A DNA stretch of 37,412 nt, taken from assembly GCA_030149325.1 (NCBI GenBank), contig JASBRS010000102.1, positions 1 to 37,412 of the forward strand. Reading direction: 5' to 3'. This stretch comes from Deinococci bacterium (GTDB lineage: Bacteria; Deinococcota; Deinococci; Deinococcales; Trueperaceae). Shown here piece after piece: positions 1 through 7,695 of the stretch (positions are counted from its first letter, which is position 1; every line of letters starts with the position of its first letter). The position numbers and the translations under genes were made by a program. The notes beneath the pieces were generated by a model that saw only the letters and a list, made by a program, of their open reading frames with translations, searched no databases and was not told the origin of the DNA.

Positions 1-162
1 GATCAGCCAGGCCGGGTCCCGCCGGGCGCGCGCCACCAGCGCCCGCCGCGCCTCCGCCGCCGACAGCACCGGCCGCGGGGGCGCGGCCTCCGCCCCGGCG
101 GCGCCCCCGGACGGGGGTCGCGGCGCCCCGTCGCGGTCCGCCGGCACCGGCGTGCGATCCAC
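1..162 (-). CDS. N-terminal fragment of gene downstream of cydB
   Basis: An open minus-strand frame begins with GTG at 162, 13 nt after the cydB stop, and runs off the window edge, giving 54 residues. The visible part is rich in Pro, Ala and Arg and ends in an Arg-rich stretch finishing DPAWLI, with no recognisable domain. In many bacteria cydAB is followed by cydDC, encoding the ABC exporter needed to assemble cytochrome bd, and an Arg-rich N-terminus before the first membrane segment would fit CydD. That identity rests on gene order only. The ribosome-binding site is weak, so the start is uncertain. Confidence 0.35.
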   Translation of the reverse strand, partial: MDRTPVPADRDGAPRPPSGGAAGAEAAPPRPVLSAAEARRALVARARRDPAWLI

Positions 163-175
163 CCCGGCCCGCCGC

Positions 176-1189
176 TCAGGCGCCGGGGATGTCGCGGCGC
201 GTCACGCGGCGCCGGAACACCCAGTAGCTGTAGGCCTGGTAGGCGAGCACGATCGGCACGAACACGATCGCCACCACGAGCATCACGTGCAGCGTCAGGG
301 GGCTCGAGCTGGCGTTGTACACCGTGAGCGCGTAGGCGGGGTCGAGCGACGACGGCATCACCGTCGGGTAGAGCCCCTCGAACGCCACCACCGTCGCCAG
401 CGCGATGGTCAGGGCGGTGGTGGCGAACGCCCAGGCGTCCCAACGCAGCCGCACCAGCACGGCGCTCGCCACGAAGGCGATCATCGCCAGCACCGGCAGC
501 GTGCCGGGCACCAGGCCGCTGCGGTCGAAGAGGTCGGTCTGGCCGTAGCTGAACAGGAAGAAGGCCACCAGCACGGCGGCCGTCGGCCACCACAGCAGCG
601 ACGCCAGGCGGCGCGCCCGCGCGGCCACCGCCTCGTCGGCGCGAAGGTTGAGGAAGAGCGCGCCGTGCAGCGCGAACACGGCGATGGACACGACGCCGCC
701 GAGCAGCGCGAAGGGGCTGAGGAGCGTCAGCAGGTTGCCCTGGAACTGCATGTCGGCCCCGATCGGCACGCCGCGCACCAGGTTGGTGAGCGCCACCCCC
801 CACAGGAAGGCGGGCAGGGTGCTGCCGACGACGATGGCGGTGTCCGCGGTGCGTCGCCAGCGGAGGCCGTCGAGCTTGCCGCGGAACTCGAAGCCCACCG
901 CCCGCAGGATGAGCGCCACCAGGATCAGGAACAGCGCCAGGTAGAAGCCGCTGAAGAGCGTGGCGTACCAGTCGGGGAAGGCGGCGAACATGGCCCCGCC
1001 GGCGGTGATGATCCATACCTCGTTGGCGTCCCAGAAGGGGCCGACGGTGTTGATGACGATGCGCCGCTCGGTGTCGTCCTTCGCCACCAGCGGCATCAGC
1101 ATGCCGACGCCGAAGTCGAAGCCCTCGAGCACGAAGTAGCCGATGAACAGCACGGCGATGAGCGCGTACCAGATGGTCTGGATGTCCAT
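176..1189 (-). CDS. cydB: cytochrome bd ubiquinol oxidase subunit II
   Basis: CydB is the second membrane subunit of cytochrome bd, the quinol oxidase that reduces O2 to water without pumping protons. The 337-residue protein opens with the family's N-terminal signature (WYALIAVLFIGYFVLEGFDFGVG, residues about 7-29), followed by the NTVGPFWDANEVW motif near residue 50. About eight further hydrophobic segments follow. The length matches short CydB/CioB proteins, such as those of Bacillus and the Pseudomonas cyanide-insensitive oxidase, rather than the 379-residue E. coli form. It starts 10 nt after the cydA stop and is surely co-transcribed with it. The first ATG in frame is used and I see nothing abnormal. 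Confidence 0.96.
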   Translation of the reverse strand: MDIQTIWYALIAVLFIGYFVLEGFDFGVGMLMPLVAKDDTERRIVINTVGPFWDANEVWIITAGGAMFAAFPDWYATLFSGFYLALFLILVALILRAVGFEFRGKLDGLRWRRTADTAIVVGSTLPAFLWGVALTNLVRGVPIGADMQFQGNLLTLLSPFALLGGVVSIAVFALHGALFLNLRADEAVAARARRLASLLWWPTAAVLVAFFLFSYGQTDLFDRSGLVPGTLPVLAMIAFVASAVLVRLRWDAWAFATTALTIALATVVAFEGLYPTVMPSSLDPAYALTVYNASSSPLTLHVMLVVAIVFVPIVLAYQAYSYWVFRRRVTRRDIPGA

Positions 1190-1199
1190 GATGCTCCCT

Positions 1200-2576
1200 C
1201 TAGTAGGCGAACACGTCGCCGAGGCCGGTGTCCTGGTCCCCCTGGCTCGGCGCCGTCACCGGCCGGGCGAAGCGGTACAGCAGGTAGAAGTCGAGCACGG
1301 CGAGCACGCCGTAGATGAGGGTGAAGCCGGCGAGGGTGATGGCCACCTCGGTCGCGCCGACGTTGGGCGAGACCGCCGAGGAGGTGCGCAGGAGCCCCTG
1401 CACCACCCACGGTTGCCGGCCCATCTCGGTGGTGATCCAGCCCGCGAAGTTGGCCAGGTAGGGCAGGAACAGCGCCACCATCGCTGCGCGCAGGAACCAG
1501 CGCCGCTCCAGGCGACCGCGCCACCACAGCAGCAGGCCGACCAGCGCCAGCAGGATGAACAGCATGCCCAGCCCGACCATGGCGCGGAACGACCAGTACA
1601 CGACGGCAACCGGCGGGACGTAGTCGCCAGGCCCGTACTTGGCGACGTCCGCGGCCTCGAGCTGGTGGATGCCCTCGACCTCGCTGGTGGTGTTGTTGTA
1701 GGCCAGCACGCTCAGGAGGTAGGGGAGCTTGATCTCGCGGGTGCTCTTGCCGTCGGCCTGGTCGATGCTGGCGAAGAGCGAGAACGACGCCGGCTGCTCG
1801 CTGTCCCACAGCGCCTCCATCGCCGCCAGCTTCATCGGCTGCGTGCGCGCCGTGTGCTGCGCCTGGCTGTGGCCGGTGGTGGCCGTGAGGAGGCTGGTGA
1901 CGGCCACGATGACGATGGCGATCTGCGCCGAGCGCAGGAACATCTCGCGCTGGTGGTGCCGCAGCAGGTGCCAGGCGCTGATGCCGAGGACGAACAGGCC
2001 TGCCGTGGTGAGGGCCGCCAGGATGGTGTGCGGCGCCTCGACCAGCAGGCGCTCGTTGAGGAACACCGCCACCGGGTCGGAGAGGCGGGCGCGGCCGTCG
2101 ACGAGGGTGTAGCCGACCGGCTGCTGCATCCACGAGTTGGCCATCAGGATCCAGATGGCCGACACCGCCGAGCCCAGCGCCACCATCCAGATGCTCAGCA
2201 GGTGGACGGCGCGCGGCAGGCGGTCGCGGCCGAACAGCCAGATGCCGAGGAAGGTCGACTCCAGGAAGAACGCCATCAGCGCCTCGATGGCCAGCGGGAT
2301 GCCGAAGATGTCGCCCACGAAGCGCGAGTACTCCGACCAGTTCATGCCGAACTGGAACTCCTGGACGATGCCGGTGACCACCCCGAGGGCGAAGTTGATG
2401 ACGAAGAGCTTCCCCCAGAAGCGCGCCATGCGGTCGTACATGTCGTTCTTGGTGCGGAAGTGGATGCTCTGCATGATGGCCACGATCAGGGCGAGGCCGA
2501 TCGTGAGGGGGACGAAGATGTAGTGGTAGGCCGTCGTCACGCCGAACTGCCAGCGCGCCAGCAACAGGGGGTCCAT
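1200..2576 (-). CDS. cydA: cytochrome bd ubiquinol oxidase subunit I
   Basis: CydA is the haem-bearing, quinol-oxidising subunit of cytochrome bd in the cytoplasmic membrane. Expected ligands are visible: His18 (haem b595), His183 in APHTILAALTTAG and Met385 in TTEMGRQPW (the b558 ligand pair), and Glu98 and Glu106 of the proton/haem region. The periplasmic Q-loop begins around MKLAAMEALWDSEQP and lacks the long C-terminal insertion of E. coli CydA, so this is a short-Q-loop enzyme of 458 residues. It heads the cydAB operon. The ribosome-binding site is weak. The 211-bp region shared with gdhA holds an inverted repeat that could be an operator. Confidence 0.97.
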   Translation of the reverse strand: MDPLLLARWQFGVTTAYHYIFVPLTIGLALIVAIMQSIHFRTKNDMYDRMARFWGKLFVINFALGVVTGIVQEFQFGMNWSEYSRFVGDIFGIPLAIEALMAFFLESTFLGIWLFGRDRLPRAVHLLSIWMVALGSAVSAIWILMANSWMQQPVGYTLVDGRARLSDPVAVFLNERLLVEAPHTILAALTTAGLFVLGISAWHLLRHHQREMFLRSAQIAIVIVAVTSLLTATTGHSQAQHTARTQPMKLAAMEALWDSEQPASFSLFASIDQADGKSTREIKLPYLLSVLAYNNTTSEVEGIHQLEAADVAKYGPGDYVPPVAVVYWSFRAMVGLGMLFILLALVGLLLWWRGRLERRWFLRAAMVALFLPYLANFAGWITTEMGRQPWVVQGLLRTSSAVSPNVGATEVAITLAGFTLIYGVLAVLDFYLLYRFARPVTAPSQGDQDTGLGDVFAY

Positions 2577-2599
2577 GGTGCCGATTCTTGGTCGGCCGT

Positions 2600-2627
2600 G
2601 AGGACGCCCCTAGGGACAATCGTCCTC
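2600..2627. promoter_or_regulatory. inverted repeat between cydA and gdhA
   Basis: Perfect 7-bp arms GAGGACG (2600-2606) and CGTCCTC (2621-2627) flank a 14-bp spacer that contains the self-complementary CCCTAGGG (2608-2615). The repeat lies 24-51 bp upstream of the cydA ATG, where a repressor or activator of the oxidase operon would be expected. It does not resemble Rex or ArcA sites. A role as operator is inferred from position and symmetry only. Confidence 0.35.
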
Positions 2628-2677
2628 GCCGGCGGACGGACGCGACCGCCTCCGAGCGGCCGCGAGGACATCCGCCC

Positions 2678-2706
2678 TGGACGCGTCGTGGGGCACTGCG
2701 TAGCCT
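2678..2706 (+). promoter_or_regulatory. candidate promoter of glutamate dehydrogenase gene
   Basis: TGGACG (2678-2683) and TAGCCT (2701-2706) are separated by exactly 17 bp and lie 81 bp upstream of the gdhA ATG. The -10 fits the TANNNT form seen at other genes in the window. Both boxes are imperfect, so this is a moderate to weak call. Confidence 0.35.
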
Positions 2707-2787
2707 CGAAGGGAGCGTGTGCGTCGCCGCCACCTCGGCGGCGCGCGTGGCCTGGCCCGCACGCGACCGGGTCGGCCGGGAGGTGCC

Positions 2788-4119
2788 ATGGACGCATCCG
2801 GTTTGATGGCGCGCGTGGAGCGCCGATGGTCGACCACGCCCGGGTTCCTGGCGGAGATCCGATCGGTGGTGGCGAGCCTCGTGCCCGTCGTCGACGCGTC
2901 CCCGGAGCTGGCCTCGGAGGGGGTGCTGGAGAGGCTGCTCGAGCCCGAGCGGGTGCTGATGTTCCAGGTGCCGTGGCGCGCCGACGACGGCGAGGTGCAC
3001 GTCAACCGCGGCTACCGCGTGCAGTTCAACAACGCCCTCGGCCCCTACAAGGGAGGGCTGCGCTTCCACCCCGACGTCGACCTCGACCTGTTCCTGTCGC
3101 TCGCCTTCGAGCAGGTGCTCAAGAACAGCCTGACCGGCCTGCGGCTGGGCGGCGCCAAGGGCGGCTCCGACTTCGAGCCGCGCGGCCGCTCCGACGCCGA
3201 GGTGGCCCGCTTCTGCTTCAGCTTCATGACGGAGCTGCACCACCACATCGGGGCCGCCGTCGACGTGCCGGCAGGCGACATCGGCGTGGGAGGCCGCGAG
3301 ATCGGTTACCTCTTCGGGGCCTACAAGCGCCTGGTGGGGCGCTTCGAACCGGGCGCGCTCACCGGCAAGGACCCCGTCTGGGGCGGCTCCTTCGTACGCC
3401 GCGAGGCCACCGGGTACGGCCTGGTCTACTTCGTGCGCGAGATGCTGCGCGCACGCGGCGACGACCTGGCCGGCAAGCGCGCCGTCGTCAGCGGCTCCGG
3501 CAAGGTCGCCATCTACGCCATGGAGAAGCTCGAGCAGCTCGGCGCCCAGGTGGCCGCCTGCTCCGACCGCGGCGGCGCCCTCGTCGATCCCGACGGCATC
3601 GACGTCGCCATCGTGAAGCGCCTCAAGGAGGTCGAGCGCACCGGCCTCGCCGGCTACCTCGAGGCGCGTCCCCGCGCTCGCTACCTGAAGGGCGCCAACG
3701 CCTGGGCCGAGCCCTGCCAGCTGGCGCTGCCCTGCGCCACCCAGGACGAGCTCGGCGTGCGCGACGCGCGGCGGCTCGTCGCCAACGGCGTGCAGCTGGT
3801 GGCGGAGGGCGCCAACCTGCCCTGCACGGCCGACGCCATCTCCGCCCTGACGGGTGCGGGCGTGGCCTTCGCCCCCGGCAAGGCCGCCAACGCCGGCGGG
3901 GTGGCGACCTCGGGCCTCGAGATGCAACAGAACGCCGCACAGCAGGCGTGGACCTTCGAGGACGTCGACGCGCGCCTGCAGGCCATCATGGCCGGCATCC
4001 ACGCCAGCTGCCGGCAGGCCGCCGAGCGCTCCGGCAGCCCCGACGACCTGCGTACCGGCGCCAACGTGGCGGGCTTCGAACGGGTCGCGCGGGCGATGCT
4101 GGACCTGGGGGTGGTCTGA
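2788..4119 (+). CDS. gdhA: NADP-type glutamate dehydrogenase
   Basis: This enzyme interconverts 2-oxoglutarate plus ammonia and glutamate, and belongs to the hexameric small-subunit family. The 443 residues carry the substrate motif PYKGGLRFHP (Lys88), the catalytic Lys124 in GGAKGGSDF, Asp164 in the PAGDIGVGGRE motif, and a Rossmann domain from about residue 200. The length and the GGSDF motif match the biosynthetic NADP-dependent type of E. coli. The nucleotide-binding loop reads GSGKVA with Lys239, where Asn is usual. The ATG at 2788 is chosen because GGGAGGTG sits directly upstream and the family N-terminus starts here; a longer upstream frame is not supported. It is divergent from cydA and convergent with the TetR gene. 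Confidence 0.95.
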   Translation: MDASGLMARVERRWSTTPGFLAEIRSVVASLVPVVDASPELASEGVLERLLEPERVLMFQVPWRADDGEVHVNRGYRVQFNNALGPYKGGLRFHPDVDLDLFLSLAFEQVLKNSLTGLRLGGAKGGSDFEPRGRSDAEVARFCFSFMTELHHHIGAAVDVPAGDIGVGGREIGYLFGAYKRLVGRFEPGALTGKDPVWGGSFVRREATGYGLVYFVREMLRARGDDLAGKRAVVSGSGKVAIYAMEKLEQLGAQVAACSDRGGALVDPDGIDVAIVKRLKEVERTGLAGYLEARPRARYLKGANAWAEPCQLALPCATQDELGVRDARRLVANGVQLVAEGANLPCTADAISALTGAGVAFAPGKAANAGGVATSGLEMQQNAAQQAWTFEDVDARLQAIMAGIHASCRQAAERSGSPDDLRTGANVAGFERVARAMLDLGVV

Positions 4120-4144
4120 GGGTCTGCGGTTGGGGCTCCGGGGC

Positions 4145-4720
4145 TCAGATCGCGGCGGCGATGACGACGGCCGCCGCCTGCCGCGCGTGCCAGGCGGGCT
4201 CGGCGCCGCCCTCGACCAGCGCCCCCACGGTGGCGCCGTCGAGCAGCAGTTGCAGCTGGCGCGCCAGCGCCTCCGGCTCGGTCGCGCCCGCGCCCGTCGC
4301 CAGCTCGGCCAGGTAGCGGCGCACCTCGAGCTGGTAGTCGCGGGCGATCGAGCGGGCCGGGTTGAGCTTGCCGCCCAGCTCGATGGTGGCGTTGATCAGC
4401 GGGCAGCCGCGGTAGTCGGGGCTCTCCACCCACTCGCGCAGCAGATCGAAGACCGCCAGCAGCCGGCCCTCGGGGGCCTCGGCGCGCGCGTCGGCGCGGC
4501 GGATCCAGGCCAGGCGTTCGTCGGCGCGGCGCTCGAGCACCGCCTGCAGCAGCGCGTCCTTCGACGGGAAGTGATGGTACAGCGTCATGCGCGCGACCTG
4601 CGCCCGGTCGATGATCTCGTTGATGCCGACGTTGGCGGCGCCGCGCGCGTAGAAGAGTCGGGAGGCTGCGTCCAGCAGACGCTCCAACGGCGGGAGGCGA
4701 CCGTCCTCCTCGAGGCTCAT
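4145..4720 (-). CDS. TetR/AcrR-family transcriptional regulator
   Basis: A 191-residue one-component repressor. The N-terminal helix-turn-helix runs from about residue 10 to 57 (LLDAASRLFYARGAANVGINEIIDRAQVARMTLYHHFPSKDALLQAV), with the YHHFPSKDAL end typical of TetR proteins. The C-terminal ligand domain contains a CPLINATIELGG stretch found in several TetR subfamilies; its ligand cannot be read from sequence. It lies downstream of an aldolase and a MacAB-like exporter on the same strand, so either could be its target. The start ATG is preceded by a -10 box (TATCAT) only 5 nt away, which suggests a leaderless transcript from its own promoter instead of read-through from the aldolase gene. 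Confidence 0.9.
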   Translation of the reverse strand: MSLEEDGRLPPLERLLDAASRLFYARGAANVGINEIIDRAQVARMTLYHHFPSKDALLQAVLERRADERLAWIRRADARAEAPEGRLLAVFDLLREWVESPDYRGCPLINATIELGGKLNPARSIARDYQLEVRRYLAELATGAGATEPEALARQLQLLLDGATVGALVEGGAEPAWHARQAAAVVIAAAI

Positions 4721-4725
4721 GCCGC

Positions 4726-4731
4726 ATGATA
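4726..4731 (-). promoter_or_regulatory. -10 box directly before TetR gene (leaderless type)
   Basis: On the minus strand TATCAT is followed by 5 nt (GCGGC) and then the ATG. There is no Shine-Dalgarno sequence, because transcription would begin at or next to the start codon. This spacing is the known Deinococcus leaderless arrangement. The same layout occurs at 29475-29480. Confidence 0.5.
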
Positions 4732-4801
4732 CCGACTCGCGGCCCGGCCGCGGGGCGCGCCGGGGCGCGCTTCGGGACCATGCCGTGCTCGAGGACGGCG
4801 G

Positions 4802-5566
4802 CTAGCCGGCGGTGCGGAAGGCCGCCAGCCGCGCGTCGGCGGCGGTGGTGAGGCAGGTGGTGTCGGTGGCGACGGTGAGGAGGCGGAAGCCCTCGGAGGC
4901 GGCGCGCCGCGCGAAGGCGGGGTCGGCGGTGTGCAGCCCCGCCACCTTGCCGTGGCGCCGGCAGGCCGCCAGGATGCGTGCGACGGCGGCGACGTGGTCG
5001 GGGTGGTCGTGGTCGATGCGCGGCTCGAGCCCCAGCGCGAAGCTCAGGTCGGCGGGCCCGATGTAGGCGCCGCTGAGCCCCTCGACGGCGCAGATGGCGT
5101 CGACCTCGGCCAGCGCCTCCCGCGTCTCGATCATGGCGAACACCAGGACCTCGTCGTTGGCCCGCGCGACGTAGTCGGCGCCGTGCGCGGGGGCTGCCCG
5201 CACCGGGCCGTAGCTGCGCATCCCGGCGGGCGGATAGCGGCAGGCCGCCACCGCCCGGCGTGCGTCCTCGACGCCGCGGATCATCGGCACGATGACGCCC
5301 AGGGCGCCGGCGTCGAGGATGCGCATCAGCACCGAGGGCTCGTTCCAGGGCGCGCGCGCCAGCGGCACCGCACCCGCGGCCTGGACGGCGCGCAGCAGGT
5401 CCGGCAGGCGGCCGGGATCGGCCAGGCCGTGTTGCAGGTCGACGCACACGCTGTCGAAGCCGCGGCCGGCCATCAGCTCGGCGGCGAACGGGTCGGGCAG
5501 CGCCAGCCAGGCGTTGGCGGCCGCCCGGTCCTCGCGCCACAGCGACCTCAGGGGGTTCTCGCGCAC
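4802..5566 (-). CDS. HpcH/HpaI-family aldolase
   Basis: A 254-residue class II pyruvate-dependent aldolase related to 4-hydroxy-2-oxoheptanedioate aldolase (HpaI) and 2-dehydro-3-deoxyglucarate aldolase (GarL). The family's key residues are visible: His46 in VDLQHG, Arg71 in LARAPWNEP, metal ligands Glu147 (MIETREAL) and Asp173 (GPADLSFALG). The GTG at 5566 is preferred because GGAGGCGGA lies just upstream and the preceding in-frame stretch is Arg/Pro/Gly filler. Such enzymes split 2-keto-3-deoxy acids into pyruvate and an aldehyde. The substrate cannot be assigned, since neighbours are an exporter and a TetR regulator and not a sugar-acid pathway. It lies 91 bp after the exporter operon and may share its transcript. 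Confidence 0.88.
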   Translation of the reverse strand: MRENPLRSLWREDRAAANAWLALPDPFAAELMAGRGFDSVCVDLQHGLADPGRLPDLLRAVQAAGAVPLARAPWNEPSVLMRILDAGALGVIVPMIRGVEDARRAVAACRYPPAGMRSYGPVRAAPAHGADYVARANDEVLVFAMIETREALAEVDAICAVEGLSGAYIGPADLSFALGLEPRIDHDHPDHVAAVARILAACRRHGKVAGLHTADPAFARRAASEGFRLLTVATDTTCLTTAADARLAAFRTAG

Positions 5567-5657
5567 GGCTCCGCCTCCTTCCGGACGGCCTCGCCGCCCC
5601 AGGGGAGCATGACAGGCCGGCACCCCGCGGCGCAACGGCCGGCGCACGCGGCCGACC

Positions 5658-6959
5658 TCACTCGTACCGCAGCGACTCCACCGGGTCCAGGCGCGCGGCG
5701 CGTTGCGCCGGGTAGAAGCCGAAGAAGATGCCGACCGCGGCTGCGAAGCCGAAGGCGATGAGGATGCTCTGCGGCATCACACGCGGCGCCACGCTCAGGG
5801 CGTGGCCCGCCACCCTTCCCAGGCCGACGCCGGCGGCGATGCCGAGGATCCCCCCTCCGACCGACAGCATCGTCGCCTCCAGCAGGAACTGGGCCAGGAT
5901 GTCGCGCGGTTTGGCGCCCAGCGCCTTGCGTACGCCGATCTCGCGGGTGCGCTCGGTGACCGACACCAGCATGATGTTCATGATGCCGATGCCGCCGACC
6001 AGCAGGCTGATGCCGGCGATCGAACCGAGGAACAGCGTGAGGGTGCCGGTGACGGAGTTCAGCGTGGCGAGCTGGTCGGCCTGGTTGCGGATCTCGAAGT
6101 CGTAGCTGGCCGGGTCGGGGATGCCGTGGCGGTTGGCGAGCAGCGTCGTGAGGTCGTCCTGCAACGCCGCCAGGTCCTTGGCGTTGGCGCCCTGCACGTA
6201 GACGCTGTTGAGGGTGGGGTCGCCGGTGGGGCTGCTTCGGTGCAGGCGGCGCACGAAGGTCTCGAGCGGTACCAGGATCTGGGAGTTGGGGTTGAAGAAG
6301 CCGCTGTCGCCCTTGTCGGGGAGCACGCCCAGCACGTCGAAGCCGAGGTTGTTGATGAGGATCGACTGGCCGACGGCGCGCTCGGAGCTGCCGAACAGGT
6401 CCTGCGCCACCTGGTGACCGAGCACCGCCACGCGGCGGGCGGAGGTGTCGTCGGCGGTGGTGAAGAAGCTCCCCTGCGCGACGCTGGCGTTGCGTACCTT
6501 CTCGAAGTCGGCCCAGGTCCCCACCACCTGGGCGTAGCTGGTGTTGGTGCCGTACTTCACCGACAGGCTGGTCTGGACCTGGGGCGCGATGCCCGCGATG
6601 CGCGGATCGTCGAGGGCGCGGATGGCTTCGGCGTCGCCCAGGGTGATGGTGTCGCGCGGCGCGCCGCGTACCCGGCTGCTGCGGTCGCCGCCGCCGCCGG
6701 AGATGGTCAGAAGGTTGCTCCCCAGGCTGGTGATGCGCTCGGTCACGCTGGCGTTGACGCCGCTGCCGGCAGCCGTGAGGGCGACCACGGTGGCCACTCC
6801 GATGACCACGCCGAGGGTGGTGAGGGCGCTACGCAGCACGTTCGAGCGGATCGATCGCCAGGCGATGACGACGATCTCGAGCGCGTCGAGCGAGCCGCGC
6901 CGACGTCGCTGCTGGCGGGCCGTCCCCTCGACGCTCCGGGCGCTACGCGCGGGGTTCAT
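5658..6959 (-). CDS. MacB-like ABC transporter permease
   Basis: This 433-residue membrane subunit belongs to the MacB/FtsX family of mechanotransmission ABC proteins. The first transmembrane segment is at about residues 37-62 (RSALTTLGVVIGVATVVALTAAGSG). A large periplasmic domain of roughly 240 residues follows, then three C-terminal segments including VGGIGIMNIMLVSVTERTREIGVRKALGA, the FtsX signature. It ends in the typical ARLDPVESLRYE. Unlike E. coli MacB, the ATPase is encoded separately. Its ATG lies inside the ATPase gene (17-nt overlap), so translation is coupled. With the adaptor and ATPase it should form a tripartite exporter of peptides, lipids or macrolide-like compounds. No TolC-type channel gene is nearby. 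Confidence 0.92.
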   Translation of the reverse strand: MNPARSARSVEGTARQQRRRRGSLDALEIVVIAWRSIRSNVLRSALTTLGVVIGVATVVALTAAGSGVNASVTERITSLGSNLLTISGGGGDRSSRVRGAPRDTITLGDAEAIRALDDPRIAGIAPQVQTSLSVKYGTNTSYAQVVGTWADFEKVRNASVAQGSFFTTADDTSARRVAVLGHQVAQDLFGSSERAVGQSILINNLGFDVLGVLPDKGDSGFFNPNSQILVPLETFVRRLHRSSPTGDPTLNSVYVQGANAKDLAALQDDLTTLLANRHGIPDPASYDFEIRNQADQLATLNSVTGTLTLFLGSIAGISLLVGGIGIMNIMLVSVTERTREIGVRKALGAKPRDILAQFLLEATMLSVGGGILGIAAGVGLGRVAGHALSVAPRVMPQSILIAFGFAAAVGIFFGFYPAQRAARLDPVESLRYE

Positions 6960-7695
6960 GCTTCCGCACCTCCCCAACGCGGTCCGGCGGACGCGCGCCG
7001 GCCGCGGGGGCGTGGCGCTCGTCGGCCTCCAGCAGCCCGTCGCGCACGCGGATGGTGCGGGACGTCTGGGCGGCGATCTCGGCCTCGTGGGTGACGACGA
7101 CGATGGTGGCGCCCTCGGCGTTGAGCTCGTGGAAGAGCGCCAGGATCTCGTTGCCGGTGCGGGTGTCGAGGTTGCCTGTGGGCTCGTCCGCCAGCAGCAG
7201 CGCCGGGTTGGTGGCCAGGGCGCGCGCCACCGCGACGCGCTGACGCTGGCCGCCGGAGAGGGTGGCCGGGACGCTATCGGCCTTGTCGGCCAGCCCCACG
7301 CGCTCGAGCATCTCCAGGGCACGGGCGCGGCGCGCGCGGCGCCCGTAGCCGCCGTAGGTCAGCGGCGTCTCGACGTTCTCGAGCGAGGTCAGCCGCGGCA
7401 GCAGGTGGAAGGCCTGGAACACGAAGCCGATGGTCTCGTTGCGCACCACCGCGCGGTCGAACTCGCTGAGGCCGGAGACGTCCTCGCCGGCCAGCAGGTA
7501 GCGCCCCTCGGTCGGGGAGTCGAGCAGCCCGAGGATGTTCATCAGCGTCGTCTTGCCCGAGCCCGAGGGGCCCATCAGGGCCAGCATCTCACCGCGGCGA
7601 ACGCTGAAGCTCACGCCCTTCAGGGCCCAGAAGGCCTGATCGGCGAGCCGGTAGGCCTTGCGCACCCCCTCCAGGGTGACGACGTCGGCGCTCAC
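6943..7695 (-). CDS. MacB/LolD-type ABC transporter ATP-binding protein
   Basis: A 250-residue ATPase that powers the neighbouring FtsX-type permease. Visible motifs are Walker A GPSGSGKTT, Q-loop FVFQAFHLLPRLTSLENV, signature LSGGQRQRVAVARAL, Walker B ALLLADEPTGNLD and the H-loop VVVTHE. DEPTGNLD is characteristic of the MacB/LolD/FtsE branch. The GTG start overlaps the adaptor stop by 4 nt (GTGA), and the 3' end overlaps the permease start, so all three genes form one tightly coupled operon. The C-terminal 25 residues are a polar extension rich in Pro, Arg and Ala. Confidence 0.95.
   Translation of the reverse strand: MSADVVTLEGVRKAYRLADQAFWALKGVSFSVRRGEMLALMGPSGSGKTTLMNILGLLDSPTEGRYLLAGEDVSGLSEFDRAVVRNETIGFVFQAFHLLPRLTSLENVETPLTYGGYGRRARRARALEMLERVGLADKADSVPATLSGGQRQRVAVARALATNPALLLADEPTGNLDTRTGNEILALFHELNAEGATIVVVTHEAEIAAQTSRTIRVRDGLLEADERHAPAAGARPPDRVGEVRKHEPRA

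Noticed and set aside
1143-4316. A very long plus-strand open frame running antisense to cydA and across gdhA
   Set aside because: It is antisense or out of frame to clear genes, is made of Arg/Ala/Gly/His-rich filler with no domain, and is the expected by-product of extreme GC content.
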